A program made the translations under genes and the position numbers. A DNA stretch of 19,649 nucleotides, taken from positions 1-19,649 of the forward strand of contig JAFSXH010000182.1 of the NCBI GenBank assembly GCA_017444165.1, given 5' to 3'. Shown in pieces: positions 8,638 to 17,021 of this stretch (the first letter of the stretch is position 1; each line of letters begins with the position of its first letter). Source of the DNA: a bacterium. Lineage in GTDB: Bacteria > Vulcanimicrobiota > Xenobia > Xenobiales > Xenobiaceae. The notes under the pieces are model-generated. The model was not told the origin of the DNA and made no database searches. It saw nothing but the letters and a program-made list of their open reading frames with translations.

Positions 8638-9000
8638 CTATAATAACAGTACTGCCTTTTTTCCACAAAATATACCAAACAAACAGCAAGCAACACTCAA
8701 CACCGTATAAACACCACACATTGCATAGGATCCGTTCTCAAATAATTCGTATGATTCTAAAGAAAAAGTGGAAAATGTTGTAAATCCTCCACATATTCCA
8801 GTTTTTAGAAATAGAATAATATTCTGTGAAAGATTAACTTTGTTATCAAGCATTCCCACTACAATCCCTATCAAGACTGCACCTAAAATATTGGTCAGTA
8901 ACGTTAAAATTGGGAACTCTGTCTTTATTGGAATAAGGCTAATAGCATATCTCCCCATTGCTCCTATAGCTCCACCTAACGCCACAAATAAAAATTTCAC
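8638..9000 (-). CDS. crcB: Fluoride channel FluC/CrcB
   Basis: A 120-residue membrane protein with four predicted helices. It is a dual-topology dimeric channel that lets F- leave the cytoplasm. Visible signatures: GGAIGAMGRY (9-18, with the conserved Arg at 17), TNILGAVLIG with the conserved Asn37, and the hallmark GGFTTFSTFS (71-80) holding the polar track and the phenylalanines that line the pore. Length is typical. The start is GTG 9000; upstream GGGGT is a weak ribosome binding site. I looked for a fluoride riboswitch in the roughly 70 nt upstream and saw none. Only one copy is present here, as expected for the homodimeric form. Confidence 0.95.
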   Translation of the reverse strand: MKFLFVALGGAIGAMGRYAISLIPIKTEFPILTLLTNILGAVLIGIVVGMLDNKVNLSQNIILFLKTGICGGFTTFSTFSLESYELFENGSYAMCGVYTVLSVACCLFGIFCGKKAVLLL

Positions 9001-9136
9001 TTTAATATACCCCGCAAATCTTGATTGAAGATCCAGCCAGAACTATGGAACAACTGCTACACACAAACACAGCTTATCAGCCTTACAACATAAAAAAACA
9101 CACAGCCCTTAAAAAGGATTTTTGTAAACATCCCCT

Positions 9137-9223
9137 GTCTAGGACTGTGCGCTGTACCCGAAGTTTGTCCTTTTGGGTTCACCTCAAAAGGGCAAACTTT
9201 GTCTAAGGCTGTGCGTCGTACCC
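9137..9223. repeat. Hairpin flanked by imperfect 23-bp direct repeats (intergenic element)
   Basis: Two 23-bp segments, 9137-9159 and 9201-9223, match at 19 of 23 positions in the same orientation; both begin GTCTA and end GTACCC. Between them is a long inverted repeat, 9161-9175 against 9185-9199, pairing at 14 of 15 positions; GGT/ACC extends the stem inward with one bulged T. The element fills most of the space between the OPA transporter stop (9229) and fluC. It may be a repetitive extragenic element, a bidirectional transcription barrier, or a mobile-element relic. There is no T-tract, so it is not a standard terminator. Confidence 0.75.
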
Positions 9224-9228
9224 ATACA

Positions 9229-10677
9229 CTATTTACTCTCTTGATCTGCCTCTTCCAACTCTTCCAAGTCGTTAGGTTTGGCTCCCCAGGTGTAAATAAA
9301 TGGTATGGCTGCCGCGATAGCACAAATGACTAACATTTGGAAGGCCACATCCCATCCGTACTTATCTAAGAGTAAACCCATACCCCAACCAGAGACGACA
9401 CTGCTTATATAACCGAAGAGTCCAGTCATACCCACAGCTGTGGCCGCCGCCTTTTTAGTGGCTAAGTCAGTTGCCATAACCGCTACTAAAAGTTGAGGTC
9501 CGTAGATGAAGAAACCTAAGAACATAAAGATTAAGGTATAGACCCAAGCTGATTCGAAGACGGGCATCTTCCAGAAGCTGAATATACCAATAATAGTCAC
9601 AATAGAATAAGCTAAACAGACTGGAGCTCGCTTGCCATTTAGATAGCGATCTGTAATTAAGCCTGCTACTAGTGAACCTACTAAGCCAGCAATTTCGAAG
9701 AGGGCCATAGTTAGACCAGCGTTGACTAACGGTATTCCTCGATAAGTTAAATAGCTGGGACCCCACGTTACTAACCCATAACGCAAAATATAGATGAAGA
9801 AATTAGCCAAACATATGGCCCAAATGTAAGGATTATTGAAAACATGGCGGCAGAGGAAGGTAAAAAATTCCTTAGTACTCTGCTTCTTTTCAGGTTCTTC
9901 GGAGGGAAGAGTCAGTTCAGTCTCTTTACTAAATCTAGTGTGATACTCTTTTTCAGAACCTTCAACTTTATCAGTGATTAGATTGGAGTACTCTTTTTCA
10001 CCCGTGTAATATTCGGGGTCGGGCAGTCCTAAAGATTGAGGAGTATCGCGCAAACGCTCCAACAAGAAGAGAGCCGTTAAACCAGCTATAGCTGCTGGCA
10101 CATAAAAGACCCAACGCCAACCAAAATGCTCTCCCAAATAACCGCCCATCACCAAAACGATAGAGAGTCCTATCTGGTGCGAAGTATTCCAAATACTCCA
10201 ATAAGTACCGCGCTCCTTAGAAGTGAACCAGTGGCAAATAACACGAGAACATGGCGGTGAACCCATTCCCTGGAACCAACCATTTATGACCCAGGCGAAG
10301 AGCAAGACCAAGAACGCGCTGTTCATACCAAATAGGAAGTTAGCCAAAGCCGACAACAAAAGGCCCACTGCCATAAAGTATCTGGCGTTACAGCGGTCTC
10401 CTAAAAATCCATTGACGAACTTAGAGATTCCATAGACGACATCAGAAACCGAAACGATGGTTCCGATTAAAGCCTTGCTCATCCCTAAACTGGACTCGAT
10501 CAGAGGTATGGCAATAGATATATTTTTGCGCACAAAATAAAAAACACCATATCCCACAAAAGTGGAATATAGCTGACGCAACCGCCAATATTTATACTTT
10601 TGCTTCATCTCCTCTTCGTTGTCGTAACAAGGCGGAGCTTCAGGAGCAGGTTCAAAAATCTTAAAAGGGTTAAACAT
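9229..10677 (-). CDS. OPA-family MFS organophosphate:phosphate antiporter (GlpT/UhpT/UhpC-like)
   Basis: A 482-residue, 12-helix major facilitator of the organophosphate:Pi antiporter family, which exchanges sugar or glycerol phosphates for Pi. Features: GYGVFYFVRKNISIAIP with R50 aligning to the phosphate-binding Arg45 of E. coli GlpT; GDRCNAR in the loop 2-3 motif; WNTSHQIG with H167 at the GlpT His165 position; LRYGLVTWGPSYL with R299 at the GlpT Arg269 position; TDRYLNGKR after TM8. The central cytoplasmic loop (about 210-270) is long and charged. ATG 10677 is chosen over the adjacent TTG 10680 because GGAGAG lies 8 nt before it. Substrate (glycerol-3-P, hexose-6-P or phosphoglycerate) cannot be read from sequence. 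It is divergent from the polymerase gene; I could not identify a confident promoter in the gap. Confidence 0.93.
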   Translation of the reverse strand: MFNPFKIFEPAPEAPPCYDNEEEMKQKYKYWRLRQLYSTFVGYGVFYFVRKNISIAIPLIESSLGMSKALIGTIVSVSDVVYGISKFVNGFLGDRCNARYFMAVGLLLSALANFLFGMNSAFLVLLFAWVINGWFQGMGSPPCSRVICHWFTSKERGTYWSIWNTSHQIGLSIVLVMGGYLGEHFGWRWVFYVPAAIAGLTALFLLERLRDTPQSLGLPDPEYYTGEKEYSNLITDKVEGSEKEYHTRFSKETELTLPSEEPEKKQSTKEFFTFLCRHVFNNPYIWAICLANFFIYILRYGLVTWGPSYLTYRGIPLVNAGLTMALFEIAGLVGSLVAGLITDRYLNGKRAPVCLAYSIVTIIGIFSFWKMPVFESAWVYTLIFMFLGFFIYGPQLLVAVMATDLATKKAAATAVGMTGLFGYISSVVSGWGMGLLLDKYGWDVAFQMLVICAIAAAIPFIYTWGAKPNDLEELEEADQESK

Positions 10678-10685
10678 CAACCGAT

Positions 10686-10691
10686 CTCTCC
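10686..10691 (-). promoter_or_regulatory. Ribosome binding site deciding the OPA transporter start
   Basis: GGAGAG on the - strand lies 8 nt before ATG 10677. Spacing favours this ATG over the in-frame TTG immediately upstream. Confidence 0.65.
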
Positions 10692-10813
10692 AAAAATTTT
10701 ATTTAACGGTAATTTATAACACAAAATAGTGTAAAGGAAAAGACTAAAAATCATTGCTAAAAACAAATTCACTTTACTTGAATATTACTATTTTTTTTGC
10801 TAAGTTTTTGATT

Positions 10814-13009
10814 ATGGAAAGTATAGATGCGTTGGAAAATTTCAACAGTAGTGTTGAACTCTGGGGCTGTGATCCCACGGAGAAAATAGTTAATGTTTGG
10901 GCTGATGAGATAGGAATTACTGTTTGGAAAAGAGATGTCAATCGTGGAATTGAGGTGGAAAAAGTTGAGTTCTCACCTTATTTGTGGGCCTGCTCTTCTG
11001 TGGGAAAATTTTTGGCCATAGCTGGCAATTATAAATTTAGGGAACTTAATGGGAATAATTATTACGACAGTCTGATCTACACCCCGACTTTTAAGGAATT
11101 GATCGCATTGAGCAATAACATTGCTTCTAGTTTAAATATGCGCAATGGAAATCGCCTCTGTGGGCAGATGTTTATCAATGATTGTGTCAATCTTTATTTG
11201 ATGGAATCAGGACGCACTTTGTATAAAGGATTACAGTTTAAAGATTTGTTGCGCTTAGATATAGCCGTTATCACAACTAAAGGTAATTGGGCGAATTTAG
11301 GTCTCTATACTGAAGAAACGGTGCAGGCAGTCTCTTTACATACATCCTGCGGAAAAGACTATCTTTTACGGTTAGAAGATTTTAAGAACGAGAAGGAACT
11401 GTGGCAAAAATTTGTCTCTTTAATTTTAGAGATAGATCCCGATATTCTGTGTGCTCACTGTCTTTTCGATGATGTTTTGCCTTACATCAAAGCACGCGCT
11501 AAAGTCAATAAGGTTAAATTGTCTATAGGCCGTCCTCAAGGTTCGACTAAGGCCAGCCAATTAGAGGCTACAGAGCGCAAAACTTTTATGCAGTTAGCGG
11601 GGAAACGGTATGATTATCACAATTGGGAAGTGCGAGGTCGCGATTGTGTCGATACTTTGATCTTAGCTCGTCTGCGCGATGTCTCTAATCGTGAATTGGA
11701 GATTTTTAGCCTCTTCGAAGTTGCAGAATCGCTCGATATAAAATTTGAGTGTAGCAACAATACTGAAGAGCTTGCTTGTCTATCCTCTAAAGTGTGTGAT
11801 TTGTTATTACCTCCATTCTTTATGCAGGCCCAAATCTTCCCTTATTCGTTGCAAAATACTATATTGCGCGGCAACGCCACAAAGATAAATAGCCTCTTTT
11901 TGCGCAATTATCTTTTGAGAGGAGAGTCAGTTGCGGAAAAACCAGAACCTGCAAGTTACACAGGAGCCGTAGCAGGGCAAAGTGAGAGTGGTTTGATAAA
12001 AAATGTCATGCACTGCGACGTGCAGTCACTTTATCCCTCAATTATGCTCACTTTCAATTATGGACCTCAAAGTGACACTTTAGAGATCTTCCTCAAAATG
12101 TTAGCTACTTTGAGACGATTCCGTCTGCAAGCCAAAAAATTACATCGTCACTATTTACAAAAAGAGATTAAAGATTCTGAAAAGATCAATTTTTATCACA
12201 ATTTACAGAACACTTTTAAAATACTGATAAACTCTTTTTACGGTTATCTAGGTTTTTCTCAAGGTAATTTTGCCGACTTTAATCGAGCCTCTCAAGTAAC
12301 TGCTAAAGGTCGTGAAATTTTAGAAAATATCTTGCAACTTTTACAAGAAAAAAATTGTCGAATAATCGAATACGATACTGATGGAGTTTATTTTACCGCC
12401 CCTGCAGGGATAATCGAAGATCCTCGAGCTAGAGAAGAGATTGTCAATCACATAAATACTAATTTACCACAGGGTATAAACGTAGACTTTGACGGCTTCT
12501 ACAAGGCGATGTATGCTCACACTACAAAAAATTACGCCTTGGCCACTTTTGATGGTCAAGTGAGTTTTAGTGGAGCCACTTTCCGTTCACGTACGCGCGA
12601 AGTATTTTTGCGAGAAGCTCTGCAGACAATAACTACCTTAGCCCTGTTTGACAGAAGTGACGAGATAGTTGCCTACATAGCTACGCTCAAAGAAAAAATA
12701 TCTAATCATGAATTATCTATAGACAAACTTTGTAAAACTGAAATTCTGAATGATTCCACCGATAACTATCTGCGCAAAATATCTGCTAGCTCACGCAACC
12801 GCTCCGCCGCTTACGAAGTAGCTCTGCGCTCTTCTCGCACTTACAAGGCAGGTCAAGCGGTGAGCTATTACATCACTGGCACAAAGAAGACGGTCAAGGC
12901 TTTTGAAGTCGCTAAAGCCACTGAAGAATACGATCCTCAACATCCTGATGAAAACATTAAATATTACATCGGAAAGTTGGAAAGTTTCTTAGAACAGTTT
13001 ACGATGTAA
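10814..13009 (+). CDS. Bacterial family B DNA polymerase with degenerate exonuclease motifs
   Basis: A 731-residue DNA polymerase of the family B type scattered among bacteria; it is not the E. coli PolB lineage. Polymerase motifs are intact: motif A DVQSLYPSIM (402-411), motif B KILINSFYGYLG (469-480), motif C YDTDGVYF (520-527; Gly instead of the usual Ser), and K-x-Y KNY (572-574). The preceding RGNATKIN segment (352-359) is characteristic of this group. The N-terminal half has the exonuclease-like fold signals but lacks most catalytic acids: Exo I reads LDIA (148-151) instead of DIE, Exo II reads AHCLFDDVLPY (214-224) without the N-x3-F-D pattern, and in Exo III the expected Y-x3-D is not seen near 319-328. 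ATG 10814 is chosen; the in-frame TTG at 10754 would add 20 hydrophobic residues not matching the family. No Shine-Dalgarno is visible. Probably a repair or translesion enzyme; that role is inference. Confidence 0.9.
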   Translation: MESIDALENFNSSVELWGCDPTEKIVNVWADEIGITVWKRDVNRGIEVEKVEFSPYLWACSSVGKFLAIAGNYKFRELNGNNYYDSLIYTPTFKELIALSNNIASSLNMRNGNRLCGQMFINDCVNLYLMESGRTLYKGLQFKDLLRLDIAVITTKGNWANLGLYTEETVQAVSLHTSCGKDYLLRLEDFKNEKELWQKFVSLILEIDPDILCAHCLFDDVLPYIKARAKVNKVKLSIGRPQGSTKASQLEATERKTFMQLAGKRYDYHNWEVRGRDCVDTLILARLRDVSNRELEIFSLFEVAESLDIKFECSNNTEELACLSSKVCDLLLPPFFMQAQIFPYSLQNTILRGNATKINSLFLRNYLLRGESVAEKPEPASYTGAVAGQSESGLIKNVMHCDVQSLYPSIMLTFNYGPQSDTLEIFLKMLATLRRFRLQAKKLHRHYLQKEIKDSEKINFYHNLQNTFKILINSFYGYLGFSQGNFADFNRASQVTAKGREILENILQLLQEKNCRIIEYDTDGVYFTAPAGIIEDPRAREEIVNHINTNLPQGINVDFDGFYKAMYAHTTKNYALATFDGQVSFSGATFRSRTREVFLREALQTITTLALFDRSDEIVAYIATLKEKISNHELSIDKLCKTEILNDSTDNYLRKISASSRNRSAAYEVALRSSRTYKAGQAVSYYITGTKKTVKAFEVAKATEEYDPQHPDENIKYYIGKLESFLEQFTM

Positions 13010-13058
13010 GTTATGTGTTAAAAAACAGTTGTGACTTTTTGCGGTGAACAGAATACTT

Positions 13059-13158
13059 TTTAATTCGTAATTCATAATGCGTAATTCGTAATTGGGATTA
13101 GTTACTTATTTCTTTCTAAATAATTGCGCATTACGAATTAAGCATTACTAATTGTTAA
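13059..13158. repeat. AT-rich palindromic MITE-like repeat in the 277-bp gap between convergent genes
   Basis: TAATGCGTAATTCGTAAT (13075-13092) pairs with 13130-13147 at 17 of 18 positions across a spacer of 37 nt. Weaker complementarity continues outward (TTTAA.. on the left, ..TTAAA on the right). The arms are themselves made of repeating TAATTCGTAA-like words. There is no coding capacity. The rest of 13010-13286 holds a small GTCCAAAAGGAC palindrome (13173-13184), two copies of ACACAACCT (13183-13191 and 13195-13203), and no convincing terminator for either convergent gene. Confidence 0.72.
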
Positions 13159-13286
13159 AGAGCGGTAGGAGAGTCCAAAAGGACACAACCTCAGACACAA
13201 CCTACTATGTTTGCAACATAAATATACAAACTTACAACGCGGAAACGCACAAATTCACATATTCTATGGCAAAAAGTTGTAAAATG

Positions 13287-14870
13287 TTATCGTAGCTTAT
13301 AGCGTTGTAATTTGCCATTTATGGAGTATGGCAAGCTGGGTACAAACTCAATCCATTTAATCTGTAAATAGGGCGGTTGGTTATTGTTGTAGGCGTATTT
13401 TATGGCATTGGCCGTCTCTCCACTGGGTTCAATGTTAGGTCTAAGGACAATGTAGGCTCTAAGATGCATGCGATCACTGTTATCCATGGCACTAACCACG
13501 GCGGCTTGATCAACCTGGGGCAGACGGAGCAAATTATCCTCTACATCGAGAGGTGAAACCCATTGGCCGTCAATGTAGATCATATCTTCTTTTTTGCCCA
13601 TGAAGTAAAAGTATCCATCTTCATCGATAGTACATTTATCACCAGTATCGAGCCATGTACCTAAAATAGAACGTGAGCTTTTTTTACGTTTATTCCAGAA
13701 CTCTTTGGCCATCGATCCGCCATTGACTAGCAGATTGCCATATTGCCCTGGCTGAACGGGTTGGCCATCCTTATTTTCTAATCTAACCAAATAGCCATTT
13801 ATGGGTTTACCTACAGAGCCAATTCTTACTTTGTCTGTGGAATTAGATATGTAAGTATAAAGCTCTTCTGTACTGCTCAGACCATCGATAATATTGCGGA
13901 GGAAGTGTTTTTCCCAAATTAATTGGGTAGAGAGAGGCAAAGTTTGACCTCCAGAAATACACAGACGCAAACTAGGAAATTCTAACGGTTCATCCTCACT
14001 ATTTTGAGCGAGAATCCGTGCGTAGGTGTTAGGATCTCCAAAGAAAACGGTAGGTTTATGTGTGTTTATATCATCAATGAGATCTTCGACCAATTCATAA
14101 TTCTCTCTTAAAAGTACGGTTGCTCCAGAACACAGCGGAAAGAAGATCTTTTCCATTATGCCTAAATTGCTGTAAATAGGCGAAGTTGAAAGGATAATAT
14201 CTTCGCGGTTTAATGATATAAAGTTTTGTGCATAGGCTTGGCATACGTAGAGCGGAGAACGGTGAATGTGTACAGTAGCTTTAGGAAAACCACTCGTACC
14301 TTGAGTATAGATCCATAAAGCTACATCATCGGTAGTAGTTGGCGCAACATTCAGCTCGTTATTCATATCTTCCAGCTCTTCAGCTAAAGATGCACCAGCT
14401 ATATTGGAATTTGGTTTATCGACAATTATTTGAGTGTTCCAAGCTAAATCTTTGCAGATATTTTTTACTTCCAAAAATATGTCGGCAGTGACTACAGCTA
14501 ACGAAGCTCTGGTGTCATCCAATATGTAACGCAGTTCGTGAAGTTTGAAGTTCTTGTGTATGGCTACAGGTACTGCTCCAATTTTAATACACCCTAGGTA
14601 GAGGGCGAGAAAATCTACTCCCTCTTCAAAGAGCAAGACCACTCTCTCTTCAATTCTAACTTTGTGTTTGAGCAAAAAATTGCCAGCCTTATTGACTAGG
14701 TTATTTAACTCTGAGAAGGTTACCGTTCGTCCTGGGGCAACAATGGCAATATTTTCTGGCCACTCCTCCAGAGCTTTACTCAGAAGATGACCTGTGAGAT
14801 TAAATTCTCTAGTGATACCCAAGTTTATAGCGTTAGGATTATCGTTACCGCGCACATTTAGAGTGTCCAT
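13287..14870 (-). CDS. Benzoate-CoA-ligase-like AMP-forming acyl-CoA synthetase (ANL superfamily)
   Basis: A 527-residue adenylate-forming enzyme expected to activate a carboxylic acid as an acyl-AMP and transfer it to CoA or a carrier thiol. Motifs: P-loop YTQGTSGFPKA (consensus YTSGTTGxPKG, so several substitutions), KPTVFFGDPNTYA, DGLSSTEEL (A5), the WLDTGD core (A7), GKKEDMI (A8, with Lys for the usual Arg), WVSPLDVE, and NGKLQRYKLR at the C-terminus with the catalytic Lys at about 520. The DGxxSTE, WVSP and GKP-x-GY-x-VRL signatures resemble benzoate/4-hydroxybenzoate-CoA ligases more than acetyl-CoA or long-chain synthetases. No other aromatic degradation genes are visible. It is last in the operon, 18 nt after the O-antigen ligase stop, with AGGAG 8 nt before ATG 14870. 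Substrate unknown. Confidence 0.9.
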   Translation of the reverse strand: MDTLNVRGNDNPNAINLGITREFNLTGHLLSKALEEWPENIAIVAPGRTVTFSELNNLVNKAGNFLLKHKVRIEERVVLLFEEGVDFLALYLGCIKIGAVPVAIHKNFKLHELRYILDDTRASLAVVTADIFLEVKNICKDLAWNTQIIVDKPNSNIAGASLAEELEDMNNELNVAPTTTDDVALWIYTQGTSGFPKATVHIHRSPLYVCQAYAQNFISLNREDIILSTSPIYSNLGIMEKIFFPLCSGATVLLRENYELVEDLIDDINTHKPTVFFGDPNTYARILAQNSEDEPLEFPSLRLCISGGQTLPLSTQLIWEKHFLRNIIDGLSSTEELYTYISNSTDKVRIGSVGKPINGYLVRLENKDGQPVQPGQYGNLLVNGGSMAKEFWNKRKKSSRSILGTWLDTGDKCTIDEDGYFYFMGKKEDMIYIDGQWVSPLDVEDNLLRLPQVDQAAVVSAMDNSDRMHLRAYIVLRPNIEPSGETANAIKYAYNNNQPPYLQIKWIEFVPSLPYSINGKLQRYKLR

Positions 14871-14888
14871 CTTTTTGCTCCTCTGCGT

Positions 14889-17021
14889 TTAAGCAGCTTT
14901 GCCCTTTAATTTTATCAACTTGTTGCGCAACTTATCGAGTTTTTCTTTACTGCCAGGAGATTCTTTCTCTAATTCTTTGGCGATAAGGTCTCCTTCTTGG
15001 AATCGACCTAGGAAATAGAGAACAGCAACTCTGTTGTATTTATTTTCATTTAGAGGGACAATTTGATCTAAACGATCAATGACTGCAAGAGCCTCTTGAA
15101 AGCGACCCGAATCTATGAGCATTCTAGTCTTCAGTAATAGCAAGTTGGGATTGCGGGGATCTAGAGCCAGTGCTCTGTTCATAACATGTATAGCTTCAGG
15201 CAGAGTTTCCTTATTGTTAGCTAAAATTGAAGCCCATATCTGTAAAGGACGCGTCTGATGAGGAGCCAGAGCCGCGCTCATAGCTGCGTATTCACGAGCC
15301 TTTTGCCAAATTAGCCTCATTTCATCTTTGGGCATAAATCTATCGACCTCTCCCATGATTACAGCCAACTCTAGAGCATAATTACTTTGATGCCAGTAAG
15401 GAGCTAAACTCATAGCCACTCCCAATTTTTGTAAAGCTTGATCGTAGAATTTCAGACATTCTGTAATATCGTCAGGATGCTCTTCTCTTGCTTCGTAAGC
15501 CTTTTCAGAGTAAGAGTAAGCGGAACCGCCATAGTAAAGACTGACAAGGCTTAAGACCGTTCCTAAAGAGATAAAGAGCATTATACCCAAAGTCGTAGCA
15601 AGAAATAGACGAGCCTGAGGGGCGTATTCAAAAATCTCATTGTCTAGTTCTTCAACTTCGTAAGGATAATCTTCAAGATTACCGCTAATTAGAGTTATAA
15701 AGAATACATACAAGATTAAAGTACTTACTGTAGCACTCAAAAAGATGTGAGCTGTAAAGAAACATAAGCAAGAAGATATAAGGCCAATTTTCAGATGGGC
15801 ATTTTTAATATTTCGAGCCGAGTTAAAGGCAAAACACATGGCCGTTAAGTAGAGGATAAAAGCGGGCCAGCCTGCGGTGGAAAGAACCGTTAAAAACTCG
15901 TTGTGGACAGATTCTGGTATTCTAGAAGCAGCACGTGTAGAGAGAGGTTCGAGATCGCGATCCAACATATTGAATTCCACTTGCCCGTTAGGTCCAGCAC
16001 CTATAAAAGGATGAGCAAAACTCGTATTTAGAGCTGAACGCCAAAAGAAAAAACGCACTTGCAGACTAGGATCTTGCAAATTTTTCAAACTGCGCAGTCG
16101 TGTCGCTAAACTGTACTCCTGATGAACGCTTCCTTGACTTTCACTTTGCAATTTAGCTAAAGGTATAGAAAGCAAGCCTAAAGCTGATATAGCCAAAAGA
16201 GCGGCTATAGAGAGTTTTTTTCTCTCTTCAGGCAGATATATTAGGCTGAGGATGAACCAGGTTAGCAAGGATAAGCCTAAACCTAACCAAGCTGAGCGAG
16301 TCTGCGTAATTATGATAACGAAAGCACAAGCTACCCAGGCTAAAAATGATAATGTTTGTTTAGTCTTAATTTTACGACTCATAACCCAAGAGAGGCTCAA
16401 GGGTAAAACACAGGCTAACCAAACTCCCCAATAATCGGGATTGCCAAAGGTGGAGATTGTTCGACCACGTGACAAGTGAGGATTGTTCCAATCCATAGGA
16501 TCGCCTATGGGAATGGTCAAAAATTTTATTTCTAAAGGAGTGATATGCTGTAAATAAGCGTACAGCGAAGCTAATAGAGCTGCAAAACTCAACCAACCGA
16601 CGACGCGCCAGCTCAATTTTTCTTGCACGTTACCAGAGATTTTGGCCTTTATACTGGGCAACAGATGGGGAGCTATCGCAGAGTAGAATAAGCTATCCAA
16701 AGCTAGAATTGTCAATGATAAAGTGGCGTAAACTAAGGCCAATTCTCTGCCCTGTAAAGGCAGACCGTGCCAGACATTGCTCAAAGCCATCAAAAGAAAG
16801 GTAGCTGACGCAACTATTGTTAGCGATGATTTCGGCCAGAATCTAAATTTGCCTAAAATACATCCCAACAACCAAGTGCAGATAACTAAGCTCCCTCCCC
16901 ATATCGTCACAACCATCTTGGGAGTCTCTACAGCGTTGTAAAAACCAGTCCAAGCTGTCAAAGGAACGATAAGCAACAAAGTAAACAGGCCAATGTTGGC
17001 CATAATCTTTAATAATTTCAT
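14889..17021 (-). CDS. O-antigen ligase/polymerase (Wzy/WaaL-type) with C-terminal TPR repeats
   Basis: A 710-residue inner-membrane protein. About a dozen hydrophobic segments fill the first two thirds. The Wzy_C region includes TQTRSAWLGLGLSLLTW and the large periplasmic loop ending in SVHNEFLTVLSTAGWPAF, where the conserved His of the WaaL family lies. After the last helix (near GIMLFISLGTVLSLVSL) the C-terminus is soluble, with TPR-like helices such as ALALDPRNPNLLLLKTRMLI and GRFQEALAVIDRLD, ending in a Lys-rich tail. The family joins or polymerises surface glycans on lipid carriers at the periplasmic face. ATG 17021 is chosen over TTG 17024: the stop and start overlap as TGATG with the nitroreductase-like gene and GAGG lies 4 nt upstream. 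Ligase versus polymerase versus glycoprotein ligase cannot be decided. Confidence 0.9.
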   Translation of the reverse strand: MKLLKIMANIGLFTLLLIVPLTAWTGFYNAVETPKMVVTIWGGSLVICTWLLGCILGKFRFWPKSSLTIVASATFLLMALSNVWHGLPLQGRELALVYATLSLTILALDSLFYSAIAPHLLPSIKAKISGNVQEKLSWRVVGWLSFAALLASLYAYLQHITPLEIKFLTIPIGDPMDWNNPHLSRGRTISTFGNPDYWGVWLACVLPLSLSWVMSRKIKTKQTLSFLAWVACAFVIIITQTRSAWLGLGLSLLTWFILSLIYLPEERKKLSIAALLAISALGLLSIPLAKLQSESQGSVHQEYSLATRLRSLKNLQDPSLQVRFFFWRSALNTSFAHPFIGAGPNGQVEFNMLDRDLEPLSTRAASRIPESVHNEFLTVLSTAGWPAFILYLTAMCFAFNSARNIKNAHLKIGLISSCLCFFTAHIFLSATVSTLILYVFFITLISGNLEDYPYEVEELDNEIFEYAPQARLFLATTLGIMLFISLGTVLSLVSLYYGGSAYSYSEKAYEAREEHPDDITECLKFYDQALQKLGVAMSLAPYWHQSNYALELAVIMGEVDRFMPKDEMRLIWQKAREYAAMSAALAPHQTRPLQIWASILANNKETLPEAIHVMNRALALDPRNPNLLLLKTRMLIDSGRFQEALAVIDRLDQIVPLNENKYNRVAVLYFLGRFQEGDLIAKELEKESPGSKEKLDKLRNKLIKLKGKAA

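Noticed and set aside
8965..9070. Possible fluoride riboswitch upstream of crcB
   Set aside because: The sequence before GTG 9000 shows none of the conserved crcB-motif elements or pseudoknot partners that I could recognise.
9057..9323. 88-codon open frame on the - strand across the 9137-9223 repeat element
   Set aside because: It runs through the hairpin and direct repeats and overlaps the OPA transporter end in another frame; the translation has no recognisable features.
10754..10813. N-terminal hydrophobic extension of the polymerase from TTG 10754
   Set aside because: The extension does not match the family N-terminus, uses a rare start and has no ribosome binding site; ATG 10814 begins the recognisable protein.
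10681..10813. Promoters in the divergent gap between the OPA transporter and the polymerase
   Set aside because: Only weak AT-rich -10-like words with poor -35 partners or spacing are visible; not enough to annotate.
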